Shown here: positions 16,124 to 24,364 of the stretch, one piece after another
Layout of the letters: each line of letters begins with the position of its first letter
Position numbering within the stretch: the first letter of the stretch is position 1
Assembly (NCBI GenBank): GCA_024224155.1
Contig: JAAENP010000154.1
Location: 124,001-188,000 of the forward strand
Length of the DNA: 64,000 bases
Reading direction: 5' to 3'
Origin: a bacterium
Lineage (GTDB): Bacteria; Acidobacteriota; Thermoanaerobaculia; Multivoradales; JAHEKO01
The notes under the pieces: model-generated
Databases searched by the model: none
The model's input: the letters and a program-made list of their open reading frames with translations, nothing else
Told to the model about the DNA's origin: nothing
Position numbers and translations under genes: made by a program

Positions 16124-18642
16124 GGGTAGTAGCCGCGTAGTGTCTTGGCCTCGAGCCCGGTCTCGGCCAACTCGACCTCGATCGACCGAAAATCATCAGA
16201 GCTCGATGAGTTCGTAGATTGATAGGCGAGGTAATACCGCGAGCGCAGCTCTCTTTGAATGTCGCGATACACCGCTTCGAGTTGTGATACTTCCTCGATC
16301 AGGAAGATGCGGCCGCCGGTTTCTTCGGCCAGACGCTTCAGCTTTTTGGGGGTGTCGCCATGCTTCTTGGTCAGGTTCAGTCCAATCGCATAGATCGCAA
16401 CCCCGGCTCGGCGCGCGTATTCGAGGGTGTTCTCGAAACTGAATCGCGAGTGCTCGTCCTTGCCGTCGGAGAGAATGATCAGCGCCCGCTGGCCCTTGAT
16501 GCCGTTGAAGTAGTAGAGGGCGAAGATCAGGCTGTCGTACAGAGCCGTACCGCGTTCCGCTCGGAGACCGGCAAGACCCCCTGCCAGGATGCCGACGTCG
16601 TTGGTGAACTTGGCGGCAAGGTGGGGATGATCGTTGAAGGTGATCAGAGTGGCACGGTCTTTCTGGGTGATCGCGTCTTCGAAGAACTTCAGGGCCGCGA
16701 GTTGGGCCGCCTCGAGGTTCTCTTCCATCGAAGCGGAAACGTCCACCAGGATGCCGGCATGAATGGGCAAGTTGGTGACCTTGTCGAAACGCAGCGGCTG
16801 CTGCGGGACGCCGTCCTCGCGGATCGCGAAGTCCCCCGATGACAGACGGTCGACAGGTCGCAACTGCTTGTTGAGGACCGAGATGTAGAGCTCGACGAAC
16901 TGGACATCCACTTCCTCGAGATACTCGGGCGCGTTGACGAAGACGAGGTCCTCGGTCGAGTTTCCGTCGGGCTGAAATGCGACAGCGCGGACGTACGCGA
17001 CCTGCCGCTCCTCGGGGAGGACGATGGGATAGGTGTAGGGCGGTTGGTAGAGCGTGGCCACGAGATCCTCGTTAAGATAGAACTCGACCCGCTCCACAAC
17101 TCGATTCTCCGGAACCTGAACCTCGGCCTCGGCCCGCAAGCTGCGCTCGTAGGTGCGGCCTCGGCGCGGTTCCACCAGCCGCACGTCGAAACGGTGGGAT
17201 CCGGAGTTCAGTATGACCTCGTCCCGGGCCAGCTCGTTTCCTTCGGCGTCAAACGCGGTGGCCACGAGTTTGCGCATTCGGGGGAGATCGCCCATATCGA
17301 GCTCGACCGCGTACGGGGCGGTTCTCTTGGTCAGAATCTGCTTGCCGTCGAGTGCGAACTCGACCTCGGAAATGTCCGAGCCAATCGCGAGAGTGTCGAC
17401 GCGGAGCTTCCCGGTTTGCAGGCCGTCGCGAGGCGGCACGATGCGCAGGGTCGTGTCGCCCGACGCGATGGCCGCGTTGGCCTCGGCGAGAATGCGCGCA
17501 CTCTCTTCGTCTTCGGGCGGGGTGGAGTAGATGACCTCGACGGCGGGGACTTCGAGAGGCGCATCCAGCCTGAAGTATCGTTCGGCGTTCGGATCCTCCA
17601 TTCGAAGTACGATTCGGTAGTTGCCGGCTCGTAGGTAGCGCTCGAAAACGAACGGGATCTTCTCCTCGGGAACCGCTTCCGCCGGATGATTGAAGGTATA
17701 GCGAAAGCTATCGAACAGGCGGTCGTTGCGCAGAATCTCACCCACCAGAATCAGGTTGTACGACTCGTGCTCCCCGAGTATCGCGCTCTGGAGGTTGTCG
17801 CGGGGCACGGAGATCAGGCCCTGAACCACGGTGCGGGTCTTATGGCGCCCGGGATACTGGAAGTCGATCTGCGCCGCGAAGGTATCGGCGCCGTCCGGGA
17901 TCTCGGTCGAGTACGCGCCGAAAGTCTGCGCCCACTCACCGGAAGGGCCCTGCGGCGGAGTTCGGGCGTCCGCGATCATCATCGAGTAGCCGGCAGATCC
18001 CTGTCGAATCGCGAAGCGGAGCGCATTGACGAGCGCGGTTCCCTGATCCATCCGGCAGCCCGAGGTCAGATCCTGGAGGTTGCCCGACGCGGCCCCGGGA
18101 AAGCGGAAAAGGGCTCCCGTGCCGATCGCGGGCTCCCACAGCCGGTATCTCCCCAGGCCTCCCGCCTGGTAGAACAGCAGGAGAACCTCCTGCCCTACCG
18201 TCTCGGCGCGCTGGTAGTACCAAACCTCGGCGGGCCAGATGTCGGTGCACCGGATCTCGACCAGTGCCGTCGGATGGCCGTTCAGGAGCAGGACCTCCGA
18301 TCTCTCGTCATCGAGGAACTTGAAGTTGGCGTAGATCTCCTGGAGGCGAGCGTCCCACTTGTCCTTGAGCTCGTTGCGTCCGGTGTCGGGGTACGGGTCG
18401 CGGATTTTCCAGAACCGCTCGATGAAGGCGTCCCGCTGGTAGTCCTTCTCGATAGCGAGGAAGGTCTCTCTCTCCTCTTTAGAGATGAGCAGCCGGACTT
18501 CCTCCAACCAGACCTTGTACCTCTCGGGGAGATCCTCGGGAATCTTGGTTTTCTTGGCGAGGACAACCGGGGCGGCGAGCAGGCACAGCACGAGCAGGCC
18601 GGCAAGCGCCTTCAGGACGAGCCGATTTCCGCCGGTAGTCAC
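16120..18642 (-). CDS. Secreted GWxTD/VWFA-domain protein (first of the pair)
   Basis: Predicted 840 residues. Signal peptide at 1-29 (LVLCLLAAPVVLA). A GWxTD domain at about 38-190 contains the pattern VWLEEVRLLISKEERETF and FIERFWKIRDPYPDTGRNE. Ig-like/beta-sandwich regions follow (about 270-590). A C-terminal VWFA domain has MIDAS DVSAS (about 628-632) and SDGKD (about 724). It ends LRGYYP, like its neighbour. Same architecture as the downstream gene, so a tandem duplication; the two are translationally coupled. Role unknown; secreted complex formation or surface adhesion is inference. Confidence 0.85.
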   Translation of the reverse strand: MTTGGNRLVLKALAGLLVLCLLAAPVVLAKKTKIPEDLPERYKVWLEEVRLLISKEERETFLAIEKDYQRDAFIERFWKIRDPYPDTGRNELKDKWDARLQEIYANFKFLDDERSEVLLLNGHPTALVEIRCTDIWPAEVWYYQRAETVGQEVLLLFYQAGGLGRYRLWEPAIGTGALFRFPGAASGNLQDLTSGCRMDQGTALVNALRFAIRQGSAGYSMMIADARTPPQGPSGEWAQTFGAYSTEIPDGADTFAAQIDFQYPGRHKTRTVVQGLISVPRDNLQSAILGEHESYNLILVGEILRNDRLFDSFRYTFNHPAEAVPEEKIPFVFERYLRAGNYRIVLRMEDPNAERYFRLDAPLEVPAVEVIYSTPPEDEESARILAEANAAIASGDTTLRIVPPRDGLQTGKLRVDTLAIGSDISEVEFALDGKQILTKRTAPYAVELDMGDLPRMRKLVATAFDAEGNELARDEVILNSGSHRFDVRLVEPRRGRTYERSLRAEAEVQVPENRVVERVEFYLNEDLVATLYQPPYTYPIVLPEERQVAYVRAVAFQPDGNSTEDLVFVNAPEYLEEVDVQFVELYISVLNKQLRPVDRLSSGDFAIREDGVPQQPLRFDKVTNLPIHAGILVDVSASMEENLEAAQLAALKFFEDAITQKDRATLITFNDHPHLAAKFTNDVGILAGGLAGLRAERGTALYDSLIFALYYFNGIKGQRALIILSDGKDEHSRFSFENTLEYARRAGVAIYAIGLNLTKKHGDTPKKLKRLAEETGGRIFLIEEVSQLEAVYRDIQRELRSRYYLAYQSTNSSSSDDFRSIEVELAETGLEAKTLRGYYP

Positions 18643-18701
18643 GAGACCATCCTATGACTGGCGGAATCGATGGTGCAAATCGGCGCTAGAATCGTGCCGC
18701 C

Positions 18702-19889
18702 ATGGGTCCCGTGTACTTCGATCACAATGCGACCACGCCGCTCGAAGCTCGGGTTCGCGATGCGATGTTGCCGTGGATGTCTGGCGGTCATGGTAATCCT
18801 TCCTCGGTTCATTCGTTTGGACGCCGCGCCAGGGAAGCGGTGGATGCGGCTCGCGAAACGCTGGCTCGGAGCCTGGGCGGCCTGCCTCCCGAATACGTCT
18901 TCACGGCCTCGGGTACCGAAGCCAACAATGCGGTGGTTCTGGGCCTGGCTCATATGGCCGCGGACCGTGCAAAAGGCCTGCCGGAAGGCTCTGGTCGGCA
19001 TTTGGTGATTTCGGCGCTCGAGCACCCCTCGATCCTGAGAGCCGCCGAGCGGCTGGAGTCCTCCGGTGTCCGGGTAACCCGGGTCCCGCCGTCGTCGAGC
19101 GGTGTGGTCGACAGCGCCGAGCTGACGGGAGCGCTCGACGACGATTCGTTTCTCGTCTGTCTGATGCTCGCCAACAACGAGGTCGGCACGATCCAGTGTG
19201 TCCAGGAGGTCGCTCTGGCCTGTCGAGAACGCGGTGTTCCGGTGCTCTGCGATGCCGTCCAGGCGGTCGGCAAGATCTCCGTTTCCATCGAGGAGCTGGG
19301 AGTCGACTACTTGACGCTCGGCGCACACAAGTTCTACGGTCCGGCGGGTGCCGCGGCCCTGTGGATGCGGGGCGGCGCCAGTTTCGAGAGCTATCTGATC
19401 GGCGGTAGCCAGGAGCGTCGCCGGCGTGCGGGTACCGAGAACGTACCGGCGATTGTCGGCCTCGGCGTCGCTCTCGAGCTCGCGGTGGCCGAGCTCGAGG
19501 AACGCCGCGCCGTGACCGCGGCACTTCGCGATCGTTTCGAGGCCGGGCTGGACGCGATCGGGGATGTCGTGATTCATGCCGTCGAAAGCCCTCGCCTGCC
19601 GAACACCAGCAATGTGGCTCTTCTCGGTGTCTCGGCCGATAGTCTGATGATTCGACTGGATCTCCAGGGATTCGCCGTCTCGGCGGGCTCGGCGTGCTCC
19701 GCAGGCAGACCGGAACCGCCGGCGACGTTGCTTTCGATGGGAATCGAACCGGCCGAGGCGCTCTGCTCGCTACGCGTAAGCTGCGGTCCGACCAACACCA
19801 CCGAGGAAGTGGATCGCTTTCTGGAGGTTCTCGCGCGCGAGGTCGCCGCGCTTCGAGAGCTTGCCGCTCCAGCCGCCTCGCTGGGATGA
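18702..19889 (+). CDS. Cysteine desulfurase (NifS/IscS family)
   Basis: PLP enzyme that takes sulfur from cysteine for Fe-S clusters and thiolated tRNA. Motifs: YFDHNATTP at the N-terminus, SGTEANN, the PLP Lys210 in [11 protein letters not shown], and the catalytic Cys332 in SAGSACSAG. At 395 residues it is complete. Followed after 7 bp by mnmA, so the pair probably supplies sulfur directly for 2-thiouridine at tRNA position 34. No iscU or iscR is adjacent, supporting a tRNA-dedicated role over general Fe-S assembly, though that is inference. Confidence 0.92.
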   Translation: MGPVYFDHNATTPLEARVRDAMLPWMSGGHGNPSSVHSFGRRAREAVDAARETLARSLGGLPPEYVFTASGTEANNAVVLGLAHMAADRAKGLPEGSGRHLVISALEHPSILRAAERLESSGVRVTRVPPSSSGVVDSAELTGALDDDSFLVCLMLANNEVGTIQCVQEVALACRERGVPVLCDAVQAVGKISVSIEELGVDYLTLGAHKFYGPAGAAALWMRGGASFESYLIGGSQERRRRAGTENVPAIVGLGVALELAVAELEERRAVTAALRDRFEAGLDAIGDVVIHAVESPRLPNTSNVALLGVSADSLMIRLDLQGFAVSAGSACSAGRPEPPATLLSMGIEPAEALCSLRVSCGPTNTTEEVDRFLEVLAREVAALRELAAPAASLG

Positions 19890-19896
19890 AAATTTG

Positions 19897-20997
19897 ATGA
19901 GCGACCTGACCGCGGTAGCGATGAGCGGGGGTCTTGACTCCTCGGTGGCCGCCTGGATGCTCGCGCAGAGCGGCGAGGCCGCGGTCGGGCTGTCGATGTT
20001 GCTATGGGATCGATCTCAGGAGAACACCCATGGCCGCTGTTGTGGCGCCCTGGATCTGGGTGACGCTCGCAGGGTGGCCAACCAATGCGGCATCCCGCAC
20101 TACACGCTGTCGATGGAAGGGGAGTTCCGGCGCCACGTCGTCGATCCCTTTGTGAACGACTACCTGGCCGGTCGGACGCCGATCCCGTGCACGCGCTGCA
20201 ACACCTGGATCAAGTTCGACCTGTTCCTCGAGAAGGCGCGGAGTCTGGGCGCCGATCGGATCGCGACCGGGCACTACGCCCGGATTGTCGAAGGGCGGGA
20301 AGGACCGGAACTGCATCGAGCCCGATACGAGGACAAGGACCAGAGCTACTATCTGTTCGAGTTGACCCAGGAGCAGCTGGCCGCCTCGCGCTTCCCGCTC
20401 GGCGACAAGTCGAAAGAGGAGGTCCGCGATCTGGCCCGCGCCGCGGGACTCATCGTGGCCGAGAAGGGCGAGTCGATGGAGATCTGCTTCGTGACGGGTG
20501 GCATCCGCGAGTTCATCGAGGAGGAGGTCCGGGCTCGATCCGAAGCCGGCCAGCTTGCGACCGGTACCTTGGGAGTTGCCGCGGAGGTAGTCGATCAAAG
20601 CGGCGCGGTGCTCGGCGCCGGCGATCCCTACTATCGCTACACGGTTGGCCAGCGGCGGGGCCTGGGCGTGGCCACGGGCGAGAGGACGTATGTGTTGAAT
20701 GTCCTGCCCGAGGAGAATCGGGTCGTGGTGGGCACGAACGAGGAGCTATTCGCGCCGGGCCTGGTGGGCCGGGACCTGCACTGGATCGGCCGGCGGCCGG
20801 ATTCCGAGGTCGAGGCGACGGTCAAGATCCGCTCGCGGCACGCCGGGATGGTGTCGAAGATCCGATGCGATGGCGGCGGCGCCCGGGTCGAATTCTCCGA
20901 GCCCCAGCGCGGCGTCGCCCCGGGCCAGGCCGCGGTCTTCTACGACGGCACGCGGGTGCTTGGGGGCTGCTGGATCGAAAGCCCGCTCGGCGGCTGA
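19897..20997 (+). CDS. mnmA: tRNA-specific 2-thiouridylase MnmA
   Basis: Inserts sulfur at C2 of U34 in tRNAs for Lys, Glu and Gln, using ATP and persulfide sulfur. PP-loop SGGLDSS at 10-16. The catalytic cysteines are Cys101 in [10 protein letters not shown] and Cys197 in MEICFV. A second pair, Cys48-Cys49, is in GRCCG, as in many MnmA lineages outside Enterobacteria. The C-terminal beta-barrel contains [16 protein letters not shown] 19897 is used; the frame extends upstream without conservation. Directly follows the cysteine desulfurase gene. Confidence 0.94.
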   Translation: MSDLTAVAMSGGLDSSVAAWMLAQSGEAAVGLSMLLWDRSQENTHGRCCGALDLGDARRVANQCGIPHYTLSMEGEFRRHVVDPFVNDYLAGRTPIPCTRCNTWIKFDLFLEKARSLGADRIATGHYARIVEGREGPELHRARYEDKDQSYYLFELTQEQLAASRFPLGDKSKEEVRDLARAAGLIVAEKGESMEICFVTGGIREFIEEEVRARSEAGQLATGTLGVAAEVVDQSGAVLGAGDPYYRYTVGQRRGLGVATGERTYVLNVLPEENRVVVGTNEELFAPGLVGRDLHWIGRRPDSEVEATVKIRSRHAGMVSKIRCDGGGARVEFSEPQRGVAPGQAAVFYDGTRVLGGCWIESPLGG

Positions 20998-21155
20998 TTC
21001 CGCCTTGCACCCGAGCCGGTCTCGGCCTAGCCGGCGCTCAGCCTTTCGGCTTGTGCGATCCGGCGGCCCCTGGCCGTTTGCACTGCCGAATCGGCGCCGA
21101 CGCGCTGGGGCTGCAGAAACCAGTACCAGAGCTCCCGTCGCAAAACCAGTCGGGA

Positions 21156-21180
21156 GGGGACACGAAGGAATCGTGTCCCC
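21156..21180. terminator. Perfect 10-bp inverted repeat, probable terminator or REP-type palindrome
   Basis: GGGGACACGA and TCGTGTCCCC are exact reverse complements around an AGGAA loop. The hairpin lies between the convergent mnmA and rsmI genes in a 249-bp gap that holds no coding frame I can support. There is no T-run after it on either strand, so intrinsic termination is uncertain. The sequence could equally be one copy of a dispersed palindrome. Confidence 0.5.
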
Positions 21181-21246
21181 GACGCCCGAGCCGGCCCCTT
21201 GGTGGATTCGCCTACCGACCGCCGTTCGATGGCTGGTTCGGCCGAC

Positions 21247-21921
21247 TCAGCCCTGCCCCCCGATGACGATCACGTACTCGCCGCGGGGCTTCTTGTCGCG
21301 GAGCTGCTCGACGAGGGCACCGAGGGTGCCGCGCAGGGCCTCTTCGTGCATCTTGGTGAGCTCGCGCAGGACCGCGGCCGGGCGGTCGCCGAAAACCGCG
21401 AGCGCGTCTTCGAGACTCGGCAGCAGGCGATGCGGCGACTCGAAGAAGATCACCGTGTGCCCGAGGTCTGCAAACCGCACGAAGAACGTGCGCCGCTTGC
21501 CGGATTTGGGTGGCGGGAAGCCGATGAAGGTAAAGGGGTGGGGAGGCAGGGCAGAGACCACCAGTGCTGCAAGAAGGGCTGACGGCCCGGGTACGGCCTC
21601 GACGGTGACGCCTCGAGCGATCGCTTCTCGGACCAGAAGATAGCCGGGATCCGAGAGCAGAGGAGTGCCGGCATCGCTGACCAGAGCGATTTGGCGGCCG
21701 GACTCAAGCTTCTCGAGGAGGCTCGGCAGGCGAGCGCGCTCGTTGTGTTCATGAAGCGAGATCAGATTCTTCTTCAAACCGAGATGAGCCAGCAGCCGGC
21801 CGGTCCGACGGGTATCCTCGCAGGCCACCGAGTCGGCCATCTCCAGCGCCTGCCGTGCCCTCGAGCTCAGATCCTCGAGATTGCCGATCGGCGTGGCGAC
21901 GACTGTCAGGCGACCGCTCAA
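21247..21921 (-). CDS. rsmI: 16S rRNA (cytidine1402-2'-O)-methyltransferase
   Basis: Modifies C1402 in the ribosomal decoding centre using AdoMet. Tetrapyrrole-methylase fold: LTVVATPIGNLEDLSSRA at the start, ACEDTRRTGRLL, SDAGTPLLSDPGY and VPGPSALLAALVVSALP. Ends with the RsmI tail RGEYVIVIGG. 224 residues, a little shorter than usual but complete. Its ATG overlaps the nadE stop (ATGA), giving a three-gene coupled run amidase-nadE-rsmI. Confidence 0.94.
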   Translation of the reverse strand: MSGRLTVVATPIGNLEDLSSRARQALEMADSVACEDTRRTGRLLAHLGLKKNLISLHEHNERARLPSLLEKLESGRQIALVSDAGTPLLSDPGYLLVREAIARGVTVEAVPGPSALLAALVVSALPPHPFTFIGFPPPKSGKRRTFFVRFADLGHTVIFFESPHRLLPSLEDALAVFGDRPAAVLRELTKMHEEALRGTLGALVEQLRDKKPRGEYVIVIGGQG

Positions 21922-22754
21922 TCGCGCGGTATCTCGCGATCCAGATTGATGGCGCTGCTCGAGAGGCGTGCGATCAGCATCAGGCGGCGTTTGAAGCGAT
22001 TACTGCGCTCGAGCTGCTCGATCTTAGCGACCGCCTCGGCGTCGTAGCCGCGTTCCACGACTTCCTCCGGAGACAGGCCGCGGTCGAACATCAGGTAGAG
22101 CACCTCGTCCGCCGTGCGGTAGGCGAAGCCGAGCTCTCCTTCGTCGGTCTGACCCGGCCAGAGATCCGCCGAGGGCTTCTTTCTGACGACCTGTCTGGGC
22201 AGGTCGAGGTGCTCGGCAAGTTGCCAGACCTGTTGTTTGTAGAGGTCGCCGAGCGGATTGATCGAGCTGGCGTTGTCCCCGAAGATCGTCGAGTAGCCGA
22301 GCAGGATCTCGGTCTTGTTCGAGGTGCCCAAAACCAGAGCGTCGCATTTCTTGGCTTGATCGAAGAGGATGCCCATACGCTCGCGGGCCATCTTGTTGCC
22401 TCGCCGAACCGGGTCCGCGTCCGGCTCGGTGTTGTCGAAATAGGCGTCGACCATGGGCGAGATGTCGATCGTTCGCGACTCGACCGCCAGCTGAGCTGCG
22501 ACCTCCTGGGCGTCGTTCGTCGACTCGGGCGAGGATGTTCGGTAGGGAAGAAGTAGCGCCAGAACCCGATCGTGCCCCAGGGCGCGCGTGGCCAGAGCGG
22601 TCGAGAGAGCCGAGTCGACACCGCCGGAGAGCCCGACCACGACCCCGTTGCAGCCGGAGGTCTCGACCGCATCCTTGATGAATCCGGTCAACACTCGGGT
22701 CGCGAGCTCGGGGTTGAGCCGGAGGCGTTCGAGAACGTCTTCCTTTCGAATCAT
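21918..22754 (-). CDS. nadE: NAD+ synthetase, single-domain form
   Basis: Final step of NAD synthesis: amidation of deamido-NAD with ATP. PP-loop LSGGVDSA at 42-49; conserved LGTSNKTEILLGY and FGDNASSINPLGDLYKQQV. 278 residues, so it lacks the N-terminal glutaminase domain of the glutamine-dependent enzyme. A separate nitrilase-family gene directly upstream, overlapping by 4 bp, has the very domain that is missing, so the two products may form a two-subunit glutamine-dependent synthetase. Alone, the protein would use ammonia. Confidence 0.94.
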   Translation of the reverse strand: MIRKEDVLERLRLNPELATRVLTGFIKDAVETSGCNGVVVGLSGGVDSALSTALATRALGHDRVLALLLPYRTSSPESTNDAQEVAAQLAVESRTIDISPMVDAYFDNTEPDADPVRRGNKMARERMGILFDQAKKCDALVLGTSNKTEILLGYSTIFGDNASSINPLGDLYKQQVWQLAEHLDLPRQVVRKKPSADLWPGQTDEGELGFAYRTADEVLYLMFDRGLSPEEVVERGYDAEAVAKIEQLERSNRFKRRLMLIARLSSSAINLDREIPRD

Positions 22755-23569
22755 GACGGGCCCACGATGTCGCTACGCTCGGCGTGAACCAGGGGCAACC
22801 GCCAGCGCAGCCGATCGACCTCCCGCGTGTCGATTTCGGTCACCAGGAGGTGCTCATCCAGAAACGGCGCACGGCCGACGATCTCGCCGCCGGGACGTAC
22901 CACGTGGCTGCCGCCGCTGTAGAAGGAGCCCTCCTCCCAGCCGACGCGGTTGCAGTAGACGACCCAGCAGGTATTGACGAGCGCGGTGGCGCGAGTCAGC
23001 GCCTCCCAGGATTCCTGGCTCTCGGGGATGTCTCCGGAGCCGAGGTGCCCCGGTCCGGCCGATATGACTACCAGGACCTTGGCTCCGGCGAGCGCCAGCC
23101 CTCGGGCGAGATGGGGATGCCAGAGATCTTCACAGACCAGGAGCCCGAGGCCGTCGACCGGTGACGACAGGTTCTCTCCCGGGCCGAAGAACCGACCCTC
23201 CTGAAAAATGCCATAGGTCGGCAGATAGAGCTTGCGGTGGCTGTGGGCGATCTCGCCGTCACGCAGGAGCAGCGCGGTGTTGTAGAGCACGCCCTTGTCG
23301 TCCTCTTCGACCAGTCCGACGACCAGGCCCATGGTGCCCGCCGCCGCCAGCAGCCTGCTAATGGCCTTCGAGTCGGCGGGCCTGGCCGCGACCCTCCCGG
23401 TGAGATGCAAGAGGCGATATCCGGTCAGCGAGAGCTCGGGGAAGACCAGCAGATCGACCTTCGACTCGCAGGCGCGCTCGATCCAGCTCAGATGCCGCTC
23501 GAGGTTGGCTTCCACGTCACCCAGCCGGGCGTCGATCTGAGCGATCCCGACGGTGATCTGTGTCGACAT
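22751..23569 (-). CDS. Nitrilase-superfamily amidase, likely glutaminase partner of NadE
   Basis: Carbon-nitrogen hydrolase of 272 residues with an intact catalytic triad: Glu45 (FPELSLTGY), Lys113 (HRKLYLPTYG), Cys146 (VCEDLWHP). The wording of these motifs matches the glutaminase domain of glutamine-dependent NAD+ synthetases better than that of plant-type nitrilases. ATG 23569 starts the conserved TVGIAQIDARLGD strand; the frame upstream is not conserved. It overlaps nadE by 4 bp in the order expected from splitting a fused NadE. Predicted to generate ammonia from glutamine for NadE. Confidence 0.85.
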   Translation of the reverse strand: MSTQITVGIAQIDARLGDVEANLERHLSWIERACESKVDLLVFPELSLTGYRLLHLTGRVAARPADSKAISRLLAAAGTMGLVVGLVEEDDKGVLYNTALLLRDGEIAHSHRKLYLPTYGIFQEGRFFGPGENLSSPVDGLGLLVCEDLWHPHLARGLALAGAKVLVVISAGPGHLGSGDIPESQESWEALTRATALVNTCWVVYCNRVGWEEGSFYSGGSHVVRPGGEIVGRAPFLDEHLLVTEIDTREVDRLRWRLPLVHAERSDIVGPS

Positions 23570-23601
23570 GATGAGATGGGCCGGAGGGTCGAAGAAGCGC
23601 C

Positions 23602-24360
23602 ATGCTAGCATGGCGCCCCGTGAAAAAGCCTTTGAGCATGATGGTTTTGGCGGTTCTGACGGTCGGCGACGCGCCTTCGCCTGGGGTCCTGAGGGCCGAG
23701 GAGAACCCGGCCGAAGGCTCAACCGCTGCCGAGCTCGTCGATCGCATCGTGGCGGTCGTGGACGAGGATCCGATTCTGGCATCGGATCTGGAGCGAGCGA
23801 TCGGACTGGGGCTGGTGTCGCAGCTCGAAGACGAGGCCGAGGACGCGTTTCGAAGACGCGTGCTCGACCTGATGTTGGAGGAGCGCCTGCGCGCCCACGA
23901 GGTCGATCGATTCGGGTTTACGGAAATCTCGCTCGCGGAGGTGGAACGGGCGGTCGAGTCGCTCGAGTCCGCCTTCGCCAGCGCCCGCGCGTTCGAAGAG
24001 CGCCTTGCCGAGCTGGGACTGAGCACCGACGACGTCCGTCAGATCGTCGCTCGTCAGGTTATGGTGCTCACCTACGTGGACGAGAGGCTCGGGCCCCGGG
24101 TCTTCGTCAGCCTCGATGACATCCGTGAGTACTACGATTCGGTCCTGACACCGGAGATGAAGCGCACGGGGCAGAAGCTGCCCGAGTTGAACCAGGTTCG
24201 CGAGGAGATCCGGAGCGTGCTGCGCGAGCAGCGCCTGAATCAGGAGATCGAGCGCTGGACCGCCGAGTTGAGGCTCGAGGCCGACATTGAAGACTATTTC
24301 GAGCGCCCGGCCGCCGCCTCGGCCGACGTCGTGATCGGGGTGCGCACCGCCTCGGAGTAG
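23602..24360 (+). CDS. SurA N-terminal-domain-like exported protein
   Basis: Predicted 252 residues. The N-terminus (KKPLSMMVLAVLTV ...) looks like a signal peptide, so it is probably periplasmic. VDRIVAVVDEDPILASDLERAI (about 45-67) matches the start of SurA/PpiD-type chaperones, and the all-helical remainder fits a SurA N domain. No parvulin PPIase domain is visible, unlike full SurA (about 430 residues), so it would be a chaperone-only form. GTG 23620 is an alternative start. Convergent with the lytic transglycosylase gene, 4 bp between stops. Confidence 0.75.
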   Translation: MLAWRPVKKPLSMMVLAVLTVGDAPSPGVLRAEENPAEGSTAAELVDRIVAVVDEDPILASDLERAIGLGLVSQLEDEAEDAFRRRVLDLMLEERLRAHEVDRFGFTEISLAEVERAVESLESAFASARAFEERLAELGLSTDDVRQIVARQVMVLTYVDERLGPRVFVSLDDIREYYDSVLTPEMKRTGQKLPELNQVREEIRSVLREQRLNQEIERWTAELRLEADIEDYFERPAAASADVVIGVRTASE

Positions 24361-24364
24361 CGGG

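Noticed and set aside
14864-16129. 421-codon + strand frame
   Set aside because: Lies opposite the VWFA gene, which has a signal peptide, MIDAS and a paralogue. The + strand translation has no family features.
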